In this document: positions 34,452-46,364 of the stretch, one piece after another
Layout of the letters: each line of letters opens with the position of its first letter
Numbering within the stretch: position 1 is the stretch's first letter
Source: Clavaria fumosa
Taxonomy: Eukaryota > Basidiomycota > Agaricomycetes > Agaricales > Clavariaceae
NCBI GenBank assembly: GCA_951802425.1
Contig: OX637802.1
Span: 682,001 to 746,000, forward strand
DNA: 64,000 bases
Direction: 5' to 3'
Translations under genes and position numbers: made by a program
Notes under the pieces: model-generated
The model's database searches: none
What the model was told of the DNA's origin: nothing
What the model saw: only the letters and a program-made list of their open reading frames with translations

Positions 34452-37400
34452 ATGGACTCAAGCAGCGTTACTCGCCGTTCTACAATGGCAGCAGACTTTC
34501 AGAAGGCTGACGTAGCTCTTGCAGAGTGGACGAACAAGATCAAAGCCATTCAGGCCCAAGTCGATGCCGATGAGGAAGCAGAGCAGAAACGCCTCGAGGA
34601 GGAGATTGCTGCCTCTCGCTTGGCACGTCTTCGCAGGAGTCGCGACATGGGCAACCCAGACAGCACCCAGACAGCACCCAACCCTGGTTCGCCGCGTACG
34701 CCGGACCGGCGATCGACCCAGACAGGTCCCCAGAGGCATCTCGCGAGAGTCACACCGGCCACGCCAGAAAGAGGAAAACAAGCTCCAGTTTCACTCGCCG
34801 CGTTCATTGGCGGCCGCGCAACAGGTCCGAGACTCAACAAGCCCGTTCCGCAACCGGACTCGCATGATCCGACCCAGTTTGAACAGCGCGCTGGCGACGC
34901 GCTCCACCCGGTGTTTGGCAGCGGAGGCGTCGCTATGCCAGGAATAGCAACAAAGAGGCGTTCGATGCTCTCTGGCGAGCAAGAGCGTAACGGCGCGTCG
35001 TCTGAGCGTGTTCTCGAAACCCGACATGTCCATGGGGCAGTCATCCCTCGCTCGGAAGGCGAACGGTCCAGGCAGCAGAAAGCTTCTGTTTTTGAACACG
35101 AGAACCGACAACGCACCGTCAGCACACCAGACCCCTTCTCTCCTTCACCTTCGACTCCGACCAGATTTGGAGCTTCAATCCACGGGCAAACGTCACAGCC
35201 TTCCTTTCGCAAAACTTCCACACAGATGCACATGCCTTCTGCTTCTTCGACTCCTGTGGCGCTGCGTTCGCTCACCCCTCGCCAACATACAACTCCAGCG
35301 AAGCTGCCGCTCCCACCGCCCTCTGTTACTACCCCTTCTCTCTCCCGACGCATCCTCCCAGGTCCAAAGCCACCAATACAGGGTCCTAATTTTCTCGCCT
35401 CGTATCAACCCTCCCCTGCGTTTCTGCGCCCACCTCCGCCCAAGGACCCGACCCCAAGTATTAGCCGCTTGCAAGGACGCGGCTTCGTGCAGAACATGGT
35501 CAAGGTCAGCACGCAGCTCGAGGCTGCAGCCACTACGTCACCCACTCGAGACTCGCCGTCGAGGCGCAGGTCTGGGGTTTCTGAACGACGGTTGCCAGCG
35601 GAGACCCCGACGAACTCGAGTGCCGTCAACGCCCGCCAGAGGACATCTGCATCGGAGTTGCCGCCCGGTGCATTTACGGATTGTACCAACGAACCGAGAT
35701 CTGCGGTACCGCTCGTCAATACCAAGTCTTTGCCTGTTCAATCCTCGACTGCGAGAGTTGAGGTGGATGCCGTCCCCGCGAGCCGCCCAAGGAGGAAAAG
35801 CCTCGTCGGGGTTGACGCTCCTCCGTTTTCCCAGTGGAACGAGCCGCGCGAGCCGCGAAATGGAATTGCCGCGCATGAGCACGAGCCCACAAGCGGGCGC
35901 CGCACCCCGAGGCGGAAGAGCGTCTCACAAGTCGACGCTACACCGCAAGACGATGCCCCCAGCTTGGGTTCATCCCAGACGCTGATATCCTACGTCAAGG
36001 CGAACAAGACGGGTGACAATCCGGTCACTTCGCGCCCGCCTTCTGTCCCTCCGCCGCCGGAGGTCGACGAGCTTGGGTTTCGCCCTAGCTACACCGGGAA
36101 GTCACAGGGTATGACGGCGGTGTCCAAGACATCCGGTGCGGCCACGCGGACAAGGCTGCCACCGTCGACTGGGAGCCCTCTGAGCCATGTGCGTCCATTT
36201 CGGTAATTGTGGGTGCTGGACAACTTAGTTGATCGAACTTCTCTTCTTTTGTTTTTCGTTTCTTGGTACCTGCTTGCCATCTTACCTTGTCTTCCTGTAC
36301 GGCTGTTGCGCCGTCAACAATTCTATTTCATGCTATGGTGATTGCTTGCCCCTTTAATATTTCTCTCAGCCAACCAAAGCCCGTGCAAGAAGGCCTAAAA
36401 GATACGGACTTATCAAGCCAGACAGCTCCTCCAAGTCAGCTATATCCTCTGAGGATTCGTTTCCCTCTACCAATTCCGCGAGATATAGTGGAACCCAGAC
36501 AACTCTGCAGAAACACCCCACGCCTTCTCAGGAAAATGCCGAACGCCCGTATATCCTTGCACCACGCTTGATCGACCGACCGCCTTCGCCAGCTAGTCCA
36601 GAACAGAAAACGACAGAACAGAATGTATCCAAGACCCCACTAACATCGACATCCGGCAAACTCGTCGGCGCGTTCGCTCTGCCTGGCATGTCCAAAAGCA
36701 CGACGCCGCAGCCGACGAAACCCAGCCCATCCCCCTCCCCCAATCAACCAGCCGAACGCCGTGCTTTGCCTGGCCTGGCGACGACAGTGTCCCCTTCCCC
36801 AGCCCGGACAGAGGAAAGGTCGCCGCAGTCGCCGCCGAGACACACGCGCATCCCCAGCACGGGCAACCGCCGGACGGTGATGGAGGTCGCTGAAGCTCTG
36901 AACCACCACCAGAGCCCGTTGACACTCTCGCCCGGGGAAGAAGAAGGCGCTACGAAGGCCGCGATGCCGACACCAGCAACACGGGCGCGTCAACTCTCGC
37001 AGCCCCCTGCGCCGGCGGAGAGGCGCAAGTCGAGTTACGAGAAATATTCTGCGATCATCTTGCCTCCACTGAAGGAGGAAGCAACTCCCACGCCGTCTCC
37101 AGTCTCCACCCTTTCACGCGACGTGAAGTCTCGCGGTCTTGGAAGCGAGTCCAACACGCTTAATGTGACGAACGGGGATTCTATCCAATTGGTCACACAT
37201 GAAGTGAAAGCATCAACGCCAGATCCTTCAGTGGTGCACTTTAGTGAAACTGTCATAATCACACGTTGTGCCACAGCTGACGCATGTTTGGAAACAGATC
37301 ACCCCGACGAGCCTCTTCCCCGAGTCGACGTTCAACGTTTGATAGCGCACAAGGGAAACGTATTTGTCCAGGAGTCGGATGCGTTGCCCATTTCAGTGGA

Positions 37401-38873
37401 CGTCCTGTCCGTCGCAGGCAATATGGCGTCCACGCTTGAACGTGACACCAACGTGTTCTACGATACCGAGGCGTTGGCCATCGTCTACAGATCCAAATCC
37501 AGAAATAGTGGTCTGGTTTCCACACGAGTATGGGGCTGGCAGGGTCGGCGATGCAAGATTGGAGAGAGAGAGGAACGAAAGTTGCAAGACCTTGCCAGGC
37601 GCTATGGCACCCCACTGGTTGGTGCACAAAAGGAGTAGTTTTTGTGTCGTTCCGCTCATGTCCGGCTTCAGGAACTAATCTATCAATTCTCTGAGCCCGA
37701 ATTACTTGTTCATGTCCTTGGTGGTCAGCTTGCTTCACGTCAGGTGCGGGGTGTCTTCGGTTGCTCCCTTATCCCGCCACCTAAGTTATTCGTAGGGTGC
37801 TCGAGCACATTGGACATCTGAGAATACTACTATGCACGTAGTTCGGTGCAGAAACGGGCTTATATATATCGATGAACAAGATCTTGTGCGTTTCACCTAT
37901 TGTCCTTCACCCACGCCGCATTCCTCAATACGAATCACTAGAACATCAAGAACCTTTGCTCAGGCTATAGCTACTGCGTGACCATTTTAGACACTGTCTA
38001 CGTCTGGCATGGTTGTGGGTCATTGGAGCGAGAACGCCAGGCCGCCGTCGCCTATGCCGGAAGTATGGCAGGTGGGACATCAAGTGTGGTCGAATTGCAA
38101 GAAGGCCAAAGTTATGAAGAGCAAGAGATGTTCTGGATGATTCTAGGTGATGAGGAATATGCGAAGGCTGATTATTGGCGTTGGCGGCCCAATGCTGGTT
38201 GCGAGCCACGAATCCTGCGGGTGGATGCCGGCGAAGTTGATGCGGTAAGTGAAGTCGGCCGTGCGCTCATCACTCCTCTGTAAACCGAGTTTACCCAAGG
38301 TCTGTGTGCTGGGGCATTTCGGCTCTGCGACGCCCGATAAATCCGTGCTGATTCTTGACTGCGTCTGGGAGCTCTTTGTGCTCGTTGGCATCCGTGCCCG
38401 CAATAAGCGACGGGACATACGCCTCGCGCTCGATGTAGCGATGGTTCGCATTTATTTCGTTCAGAGGATTTTTTTGCACCTTTCATGACTGTTTCGCCAG
38501 CGACTTTCGAAAGGGGTTGCGGATTCAAGACCATACCCTCCCAATGTCCATGTGTTGATTCTTCCTTCGCAAGTTCCCCTGGACCCACGCTGTCACTTCC
38601 GTGACCTGGACGTCGACCTCATCGTAAGCCCAAAGGTTTGGGTGTCGCCCTTCCAGATGCTGATCGTCAACGTCAGAATGGGGGCACAGTCCCGGATCAC
38701 ATGAATCTCCTCACATACACGGAAGCGGTCGAACATGTGAGCTCTTCCCGGTATCCACCCTGTGTCGAGATTGACACAGCTTGACACAGCTCGAGAAGGA
38801 CGTATGGGACAGGGCCGCTCTTCGAGATCGGGCAATGCTGCCTCTCGGACTAGATCCCTCTGATGTGACATGA
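34452..38873 (+). CDS. DUF4045 / gelsolin-domain protein
   Basis: Nine exons (34452-36188, 36370-37617, 37672-37743, 37796-37885, 37942-38244, 38300-38443, 38501-38623, 38677-38736, 38790-38873) encode 1,286 residues. Gelsolin-like proteins bind and remodel actin. The first 75 residues are a charged helix (EWTNKIKAIQAQVDADEEAEQ) typical of DUF4045, followed by about 800 disordered Ser/Pro/Arg-rich residues with short conserved blocks such as VSLAAFIGGRATGPRLNKPV and KLVGAFALPGM. The C-terminal 400 residues hold gelsolin-like repeats: TNVFYDTEALAIVYRSKS with VSTRVWGWQG, ELLVHVLGGQLASRQGARA, CSGYSYCVTILDTVYVWHG, and VLILDCVWELFVLVG. The end MLPLGLDPSDV matches the family C-terminus. A second possible start is 34485. 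Confidence 0.82.
38771..38790 (+). repeat. 10-bp perfect tandem duplication making two splice acceptors
   Basis: TTGACACAGC occurs twice in a row, so two identical acceptor AGs precede the last gelsolin-gene exon, 10 nt apart. Only the second AG keeps the frame (CTC GAG AAG) into the family's conserved end. Confidence 0.8.
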
Positions 38874-39300
38874 TTCACCTCTGACTTGCTTCGTGACAGA
38901 CGAGACGCCCATTGCAATGAGCGTCTGCATAGCTTACGGTGATGCCGATCTCCATTCTATTTGGCGACGACCCGCAGGTTGTTTTTGATTTGACGACTAA
39001 CGACGAAGTGGCTGCTGACGCTGGCGCAGATATTGTATGTTGTATTATAGTGTACATTGATATATCCACAGACACGAACAAATGCGATTTGTGACACGAA
39101 GAGACGGAGCCGTAAGCCGTTCGCTTCACGCAAAGAACGCCCAATATACTCGCCAGTGGCGAGACCTAAAGCAAACGCCAAGTTGAGGTAACAGTACTTG
39201 AACAGTCGCCCGACAAGCTCTCACTCACCTGGAGAAACGCCTGGACCCACGACGAGACGAGGCAGGGCAGGAGCGGACGGAGGCGAAGGTCGACGACCCA
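38874..39300. other. intergenic; no supported gene
   Basis: Short frames on both strands carry no recognisable motif. On the minus strand a gtgagt...ttgctttag pair (about 39228-39165) could be a 3' UTR intron of the gene at 39301-39657. Confidence 0.35.
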
Positions 39301-39657
39301 TTACTCGCGTTCCCCGTTTGACGCAGACAGCTGCGGCGCTGCCCCCAAGCCCTCGCGCACCTCCCTCAGGCGGCGCTCCAGCCGCTCCAGCGCGTCCCCC
39401 TGCTGGTCCACGACGCCCCGTCTAAGGACGAGCATTGCGGCCCGTGCCTCCCGAACGAGCTCGTACGACCGTCGCAGGGCCACATCGTCGTCGTCGTCGG
39501 TGTTATTGTTATTGTTATTATTGTCGGCGTCCGCGTCCGCGTCCGCCGCTGCACTTGTAGCGCCAAGCAGAACCGAAAGGCTGATGTCCGACGCGCGCAG
39601 AAGCGCGAGGTCGTGGAGTGTTTGGCTGAGGGGCAGGGGCTTGTGATGCGAGGTCAT
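39301..39657 (-). CDS. small hypothetical protein with Asn/Asp repeat
   Basis: A single exon encodes 118 residues from an ATG at 39657. The N-terminus (MTSHHKPLPLSQTLHDLAL) is amphipathic. A low-complexity run of alternating Asp/Ala, seven Asn and five Asp (residues 40-60) comes from trinucleotide repeats in the DNA. The C-terminal half is a charged coiled-coil-like helix (GDALERLERRLREVREGLG). No family is recognised. The clean helix pattern on both sides of the repeat argues that it is translated. Confidence 0.5.
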   Translation of the reverse strand: MTSHHKPLPLSQTLHDLALLRASDISLSVLLGATSAAADADADADNNNNNNNTDDDDDVALRRSYELVREARAAMLVLRRGVVDQQGDALERLERRLREVREGLGAAPQLSASNGERE

Positions 39658-39833
39658 GGCGTTCACGCAGGTGCGTTTGTTAGGCTGTACCCATCACAGC
39701 CATGGTATGCAAAGTACAAACAAAAAAACTAGTGTATTCTCCGAAAGTCTGCACATGGTCCTTCAACAATTATCCAAAAAACAAAAAGGAGCAAAAAAAG
39801 CGTCAACAGGTTGTACGTGTAGACTATTCAGCT

Positions 39834-40933
39834 TCAAGCGAGTACAGCGATCGCTCCAGCGACGCTAACCAGGGCGGCTAAGCCCACACCGAGTGAAGCG
39901 GAGCGCAAGTCGCCGCTCTTCTGGGAAGCGGAACCAGATACAGGACTAGAGGACGTAGACCCAGCTGTGGATGACGTAGACCCAGCTGCGGATGACGCGG
40001 ACGCAACTGCGGATGCAGGCCCAGGAGTCGGAGTCGGGGTCGCCGTCACAGCGGCCATCGAAATTCCAGTGGGGTCTTGTTTGTCTGCGGGCGAAGCAAA
40101 AGCAAAAGAAAAAAAGAGCGAGCACATAAGACGTTTGTCCTGAAATTCGTACTGGTACGGATACTGACTTGTGAATGAATTACCACACTCTGCGGCTAAT
40201 TTTGGATCGATGACACTGGCATCGTAGAATGGCAACTGTGTTCGGGCGATGTTGAAAGACTCCTTGTTGCAGTCGGTGCAAAGAACGCTTGAAGGAATCA
40301 TGCCTTGATTGGCCAACATCTGGACGTCGGGGCCGATAGAACTCAAAGTCAAGGGACCAACGACAGCTTCCAAGTTCGTCAGCGTCTCCGTCACACAGAA
40401 CTGGGCCGGCGTAGAAGAAGTTCTTTTTCAGAAAAAGAAATGAATTGAAAAGCTGAAATTTATCCAGAAAACAAAGAGCATACTTTGTGAGACAGAGTAT
40501 CTCCCGGACCGCGGGGAAAGCGCCCTGCACGTCGGTGATGACCTCGTTCAATGTGACGCTGTCCAGTGGCACGCCGGCGGCAGCCAGGTCGGTTGCACAG
40601 CCAGAGGCGACGGCGGTCAGGATATTCGAGATACTGGCATTAGTGCACGCAGGGACGGCACAGAAGCCAGTCAACCAGCTGTTCACGTTGGGAATGATGG
40701 ACATGTCCTGCGGGGTCAAAGCGATGCCAAGCAGGCCGTTAGGATTGAGGCAGCTGTCGGAGGTTTTTTTTCAGTATTGAGCTGGGCGTGGAATGACGCA
40801 AGGACACGCACGCTGCATCTGGGGATGCTAAGATATTCATGAGCGCCGCGGTACACTGCGCGCTGAGAGCCTGTGAGGCGACGAGGGGCGTCGCAGCGAC
40901 GAGTGCTGCAGCGGCGATGAGAAATAGTTTCAT
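39834..40933 (-). CDS. secreted, probably GPI-anchored protein
   Basis: Four exons, starting with ATG at 40933, encode a protein with a signal peptide (MKLFLIAAAALVAATPLVAS), a cysteine-containing ectodomain (CLNPNGLLGIALTP, FCAVPACTNASI, CATDLAAAGV, FCVTETLTNLEAVVG, CTDCNKESFNIA, ECGNSF), a Ser/Thr/Ala-rich stalk, and a hydrophobic C-terminal tail (LGVGLAALVSVAGAIAVLA) preceded by small residues, the pattern of a GPI signal. Cysteines are paired regularly as in a widespread basidiomycete family of unknown function. It probably sits in the cell wall or plasma membrane. Splice choices keep the Cys spacing; the acceptor at the third exon (CTGAAAAAG) is not a strong one. Confidence 0.78.
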
Positions 40934-41201
40934 TTTGGAGTTGCGCAAGGAAGGTGTAAGGAGGAGAGGAGGCAAAAGAACTGCGAGTGGAGTCACAGTT
41001 GAAAAAGCGTGCTTTGTACCACAGCCTAGCCTTAGTCAGCAAGATACACCGCTCAAACACCGCCTTGCCACGTTCAAAAGCAGAGTGGGCGCTGGTGCTG
41101 TTGCCTGCCCGGAAAGAAACCGATCATTGCAGCGTCTGAACAAGGCGGAACTTGTTACGTAGTAGGCGTCGTCTGGACCGCGAATTCCTTCGCAACAACC
41201 T

Positions 41202-41834
41202 TCAAGCACAAAGTCCGACAGATGACCTTACCCCGTCGCTCATCGCTTGCCGATACTCCGAACTCGGCTGGAACCACCCTCGTGTCTCCTTTGGGTATGG
41301 TCTGGCGCCGCCGCAGCAGTGAGGAGTGGGGTCTGCCCCACTCATCGCCCACGCAAGCTCCCTGTTAGTCTTCCGGTGTTTCTGCTTGCCTCCCCGCAAA
41401 CTTTGAATGTGTGTGAAGGCCTCTTCTTTCCGCGTCGTCTTCCAATACCGGTCTCGGAGGTGAGATCCCCCCGGTGTCTGGGCATCAAGTTCATCGAGAG
41501 CAAGCTTTAATCTAGCAATCGCAGCTCTTCTTGCTCGAGCATTCACTCTAGTCTGTTGCTCAGGTGTTCTGCGGTCTAACTAACTCAAATCACAAACTAA
41601 ATGATTTCGACGCGGGCTTAATGGAACGAATAACTCCATATTTGGTTCACTTCCACCCTCGAACATGTGCTTGCCGCCATCCCCTCCACTATCAATGCTC
41701 ATACTAAGCGGCGGTACCCAGCGACAGCGATAGCCGCTGCAATCAGCGACGGTGGTAGCAACAGCCATAGCAGCTGCCTTGTCCAGTGTGGAATGCCTTA
41801 ACGCGGTGCCACCCGGCGGTGAGGCGCGTTCCAC
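41202..41834 (-). CDS. possible spliced hypothetical gene (doubtful)
   Basis: Two open stretches (41834-41596 area and 41531-41202) can be joined by an intron starting GTTTGTG and ending CAACAG, giving a frame that runs from ERASPPGGTALRHST to ARRAAIARLKLALDELDAQT and on. The helical, charged second half looks protein-like. No ATG or family could be assigned, and it lies at the edge of the repeat island. Confidence 0.25.
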
Positions 41835-43435
41835 ATCTTTTTTCTTCTTTCTCCTATATCAACCACGGTGACAGCAACTGCGACAGCACCAGTCCCATTC
41901 TGCGACGGGTTGTTTTTCTCCTAGTTTGACGGGCGTCAGGAACGGAACAGCCGAAATTGATAGTCATCGATCTATGTGCCAAGCGATTTTGAAGCTGTGT
42001 CAGCTGCAAGCCTGCTGCTAGAGTTGTACTGGGTATTGCCTGCTGTGCTATCCGCCAAATATCGTTGCATGCGCCTTGGCACTGATCGGCGAAGCCCGCA
42101 CTTCAACTGCGGCATCGGCATGTCACAAGCGCCCTCGCACGTACACCACACGTACAGCCCAGAGTTAAGCGCTTGAGCACTCGTGCAACATCAGGTGTCC
42201 TAGGATTCAACCTTTTCTAGCACGGCTTCGAGCAACGCGTCGGCGAGGAGACGCACCGACGCTGAGTTTCCACGACTCAGCTGCTCGCACAGATCAAGTA
42301 CACCAGAAGCTGAATTATGAGCGGCGTCACCCTGAAGGGTTTTTGTGTTTCTCGACGACGCATCTTCTGTCCTGAGACGGCGAGTCTTCCTTTGTCACCA
42401 ATCCTTTCCGCTCGCTCGCTGTGTGGCAAACTCTCCCCCTCGCGCATACTGTCCATGCCAAAAGCTTTTTCTTTGCATTCACGTCTGTCCCCCACCTTGA
42501 AACGCGCCACACAGCACACGCCCCAGCCGCTCTGCTGTCCTCGTGGGAGGGGGGGCGGTCGAACAAGTGAAACGATGCATCATGATGGCACGTGAGGAAG
42601 AGCCTTGAAATGAGGTGTCGCCACACCATGATTCAGGGCGTTCCACGATTACCACAGCGGTGTTCCGCTACTATTGAGTATTGCTGCGGTGAGGTTGGAA
42701 GCGTATCACACGCCCCTTCGATGGGTAGAAAATGGTCGCCGGACTTGCTTCGCCCGACGGAGTAGTGGGACGCGACAATTCGCAAAGGCTACCGATGCGA
42801 CCAAGTCCGATTGTTGATCCGCTAATTTACCAATTCGCGGCATCCCGACGCCTGGATATACAGCCGCGATAAGAAATCCACAGCTTTGGATGTGCAGTGG
42901 TGAGGTTGCGAGTGTATTATATAGAGAAGAGTCTCGTGTGTTGTGGAAAGGGGGATTAGTCAACGGTAATAGCAAGTGAAGAATTTTTACAGTAAATAAT
43001 GAAACTCAGCTGAAGGTTGAACACGAAACAGGGTTTGAGCTCGCACAGCAGCTCTAAACTCCAACATTGCCGACGGGCAGGAAATGGTCGCCGGATTTTT
43101 GCCTCACCCGACGGTGCAATTGGATGAGGGCGAATCAATCCGGCAAGTTCGATTCATTTGAATTCACGGCATTCCGCCGCCAGTGGATACGCGTTGCAGC
43201 GGGGGGAAGCGTACTTTTTCGTTCTTTTCGCTGTACCAAAAATATTCAAGCAAGGCCACATTCTCCAGAGAGTCAGACTAGTTAGAGTCTAAACAGGTAC
43301 TGAGTGATGATCGATGAACGTGAAACGTTGAGCTGCGTCGATTGGGCTTTGCGGAGCGAGCCGATCCAAGAAACGGGTAATTCTTTAACATTTACTAAAT
43401 ATTCACTGACTTGAAAATGGACTTCCCCTAAATAT

Positions 43436-43443
43436 TATATAAA
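43436..43443 (+). promoter_or_regulatory. TATA box of duplicated gene, copy 1
   Basis: TATATAAA lies 68 bp before the ATG at 43504. The same box and the same 5' UTR sequence (cagcagaggcacaagaga, aacccacaccactgaacag) occur in copy 2. Confidence 0.65.
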
Positions 43444-43503
43444 CGGCCCCAGCAGAGGCACAAGAGACAATAACTAAAAGTAACCCACACCACTGAACAG
43501 AAA

Positions 43504-44110
43504 ATGGTCTGGTCTAAGGTGCGATCTCAACCACTGTCACTAACATCAACTGATACATTTCTCCAGTACTTCAGCGGTGGTGACACTACAAACGGAGATC
43601 AGAATCAACCGCCCCCAAAAAGAGAGGGACGCGATCCACGGTTGGGGCCGCAGGTCACGAGGATCGCAGGGATCGAATATATATTCCCAGAACCCAGACC
43701 AGGTGATTTTAAATATGAAAAAGCGCGACGAGAGGAAGAATTTAACGCAAGAATGGAAGCGCTTGCTGGTCGAAATGGTAAGTAAAACTAAGGTCATTCG
43801 AAAAGCTGGTGGTGATCCTCAGGAGGCAGAACATGACAGTCAGGAGGCAAAACATGACGCAGAATATGACAGGCAGATGGCAGAATATAACAGGCAGATG
43901 GAAGAATATAACAGGCAGATGGAAGAATATGACAGTCAGAACGGAGCATCTAGCGATGAGTCCGATAGATATGACGGCGCCACCATCACGGGAGATGACG
44001 ACACCATCACGGGAGATGATACCACCATCACGGGAGATGGCGACACCATCACGGGAGATGACACCACCCAGGGAGATGGCGGTGATGTTGACAGACGACA
44101 AATAAGATGA
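43504..44110 (+). CDS. repeat-rich hypothetical protein, copy 1 of a duplicated family
   Basis: Two exons (43504-43777, 43830-44110) encode 184 residues. The donor is a perfect GTAAGT; the acceptor GGAGGCAG is the one that keeps the reading frame into the repeat region. The N-terminus VRSQPLSLTSTDTFLQY is shared with copy 2. The middle is charged and has three 7-residue repeats (RQMEEYN type), then about four copies of a TITGDD motif near the C-terminus. No signal peptide, membrane span or known domain is seen. An upstream TATA box and conserved leader argue for real expression. Composition (Asp, Thr, Gly, Gln) suggests a disordered, perhaps ion-binding tail. Function unknown. Confidence 0.55.
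43868..43930 (+). repeat. 21-bp minisatellite, three copies
   Basis: The unit is aacaggcagatggaagaat plus two bases, repeated three times with two or three changes. It is in frame and encodes the RQMEEYN repeats. Confidence 0.85.
43985..44072 (+). repeat. 18-24 bp coding repeats (TITGDD)
   Basis: Four copies of accatcacgggagatg occur in frame with variable 2-8 base spacers, all multiples that keep the frame. A single copy of the same motif remains in the second gene at about 46680. Confidence 0.8.
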
Positions 44111-44332
44111 TGATCGACGGGTGCAAGGTTCGAATATATATATATACTGTATATGTCTTCGGAGCTGCCATTTCTTTTCTTTGAAAAACACAAGCGATGG
44201 GAAGCGTTGTCTTGCGATAGCAGAGCCCTTGCTTGCGCACAATGGAATGTTTACAGAAACTGTGCAATCTATTATAAGTGTAAGAGCGCTGCGTCCGGTG
44301 CCAGGTTTTCCACGGTCGGTGGTTCCGTTCCA

Positions 44333-44433
44333 CATCAGCAAAATAGCTCGGCAATAGTTGGTATGGACTGGCACGACCCCAAGGTGTCCATGCCTATCTA
44401 CGCTTACATTTTAGCCGAGCTATTTTGCTGATG
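44333..44433. other. 101-nt nested foldback
   Basis: Arms of 20 bp (catcagcaaaatagctcggc at 44333-44352 and its exact reverse complement at 44414-44433) enclose a second hairpin of 9 bp with one G-U pair (44360-44368 with 44386-44394). The structure is centred just after the end of repeat unit 1. It may be a foldback element or a structured RNA. Confidence 0.6.
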
Positions 44434-46297
44434 CAGGCACTTGACGAGCGGTAGCACCGACTGCCCATCTTCTCGAACGCGACAGCGAGTCCGACGTTCC
44501 ACGCGCGCAAGGCGCGGCGGACTGCGTCGGGCGCTGCAGCTGCTACCGCCGCAGATGTGAGGGCAGAGGTTGTGAGTGGGTGCATTTGTATCTCGCAAAC
44601 GTCCCCCCGCACGCGCACGGCACGTACAGCCCGGGACTTGGAGCGCTCGTGCAACATTGGGCATACTAATTTCCATTCTGATCTAGCACGGCTTCGACGA
44701 ACACGACGGCTGGAAGCTCATTCTACCGATTAACGCTATGCAGGTGGTGCTGACGCTGGGCTTCTGCAGCGCGGCTGCTCGCGTAGAACAGCGAGGGACT
44801 GAATGATGAACGGTGGCACCCTGAATGGTTTTCCTTTCTTTCGCCAACGCAGTCTTGGGACGGTGAGTCTTGGTTTATTCTCCACTGCTCACTGTGTATC
44901 AACTCTCCCCTGTGCATATGCGATATCCACTGTCCATGTCAAAGGCTTTTTTCTGCCTTCGCATTGCTGCGACACGAACCCCCACCCACTAATCACCAGG
45001 AGCTGGATTATGAGCGGCGTCACCCTGATAGGGTTTTTGTGTTTCTCGACGACGCATCTTCTGTCCTGAGACGGCGAGTCTTCCATTATCACCAATGCTT
45101 TCCGCTCCCTCGCTGCGTATCAACTCTCTCCATTACGCATACGGTCTGTGTCAAAAGCTTTTTCTTTGCATTCATGCGACACGAACCCCACCCAATAATC
45201 ATACCACTCGCCTCGCCAGCCTGTCGCTACCCTGAACGACCCACGCCATGACGTATTTGGGCATTCCATCTTGCCTGGCGTTCCCTGGCACATCCTGCCA
45301 TCTCTGAATCGCAGAATCGAACATTGTCATAGCAACCGACTCACTTCACAAGGCATCGTCAGTGGTGCAGCGGGACCCGCGACGTCTGTCGTCTCACCTT
45401 GAAACATGCCCACACATCACACGCCCCTAATCAGTCCAGCCGCTCTGCTGTCCTCGTGGGAGGGGGAAGGGTGCATATGTGTGTCCCAGGACGGGAGAAC
45501 CGCGCAAACAAGGGGGAGAGGGTCGGGCATTCACGAGCCAAGCATTGTGTGTGCGGGTATGTAGAGGAATGCTCACGCCCTTCAAACACCCCATCGGTGG
45601 GGCGGTCGACAAGCGAAACGCTGCATCACGATGGGTGCTTATGGGCACGTGAGGAAAAAGCCTTGAAATGGAGTCGCCACACCATGACTCCGACTGTCAC
45701 TCCGTTCATTCCACGATTGCCACAGCGGTGTTCCGCCGCTATTGAGTAACCGCCGTGGCGAGGTTGAAAACATATCCTGGACACGGGACCTCTGGGAAGG
45801 GTAGAAAATTTGCAAAGGCTACCGATGCGACCAAGTCCGATGCTGCCGACTCGGTTGATCCGCTAATTTACCAATTCGCGGCATCCCGACGCCGCCTGAT
45901 ATACAGTCGCGGTAAAATTGGAAGTGTATTACACAGGGAAGAGATCCACGACTTTGGATGTGCGGTGGTGGGGTTGTGAGTATATTACATACTAGAAAAG
46001 AGACCTGCGTGTTGTGGAAAGGGGGACTTGTCAACAGTAATCTTTTTGGATGGAATGCTAATATCCGTAGTAGTAAGTGAAGAATTTTTACAGTAATAAT
46101 GAAACTCAGCTGAACGTTGAACACGAAACAGGGTTTGAGCTCGCACAGCGGCTCTAAACTCCAACACTGCCGACGGGCAGGAAATGGTCGCCGGACTTGC
46201 CTCACCCGACGGCGCAATTGGATGAGGGCAAGACAATCCGCTAAGTCCGATTCATTTACTATTCACCGACTTGAAAATAACTACCCTGAATTAGATA

Positions 46298-46305
46298 TAT
46301 ATAAA
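46298..46305 (+). promoter_or_regulatory. TATA box of duplicated gene, copy 2
   Basis: TATATAAA lies 67 bp upstream of ATG 46365, matching copy 1 in sequence and spacing. Confidence 0.65.
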
Positions 46306-46364
46306 CAGCCCAGCAGAGGCACAAGAGAACGTAACTAAAAGCAACCCACACCACTGAACAGAAA

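Larger units (their letters stand above)
42120..44310 (+). repeat. repeat unit 1 of a degenerate three-copy array
   Basis: Ordered blocks in this unit recur in units 2 and 3: a cacgtacagccc...gctcgtgcaac block, a gagcggcgtcaccctga...tttttgtgtttctcgacgacg block (about 42318), a cgtgggagggg...gaaacg.tgcatca block (about 42540-42700), a gatccgctaatttaccaattcgcggcatcccgacgcc block (about 42815), a TATA promoter with gene (43436-44110), and a gatgatgatcgacgggtgcaaggttcgaatat...agagcgctgc block (44107-44294). No terminal inverted repeats or transposase were found. Edges are approximate. Confidence 0.7.

Noticed and set aside
41155..41352. A last exon for the doubtful gene at 41202-41834, joined by a 32-nt intron
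   Set aside because: The intron would be shorter than any other in the window, so the join is not believable.
44107..44140. A tRNA-derived SINE suggested by ggttcgaat at 44130, 46740 and 49065
   Set aside because: The box-B-like string is not preceded by a box A or a tRNA fold, and the bases after it do not match the consensus.
43742..44374. A 210-codon minus-strand frame across the first duplicated gene
   Set aside because: It is the antisense shadow of the in-frame repeats; the promoter, leader and splice sites all point to the plus strand.
45399..45749. A 116-codon frame in repeat unit 2
   Set aside because: The same DNA in unit 3 has stops and shifts, and the sequence aligns as non-coding repeat blocks.
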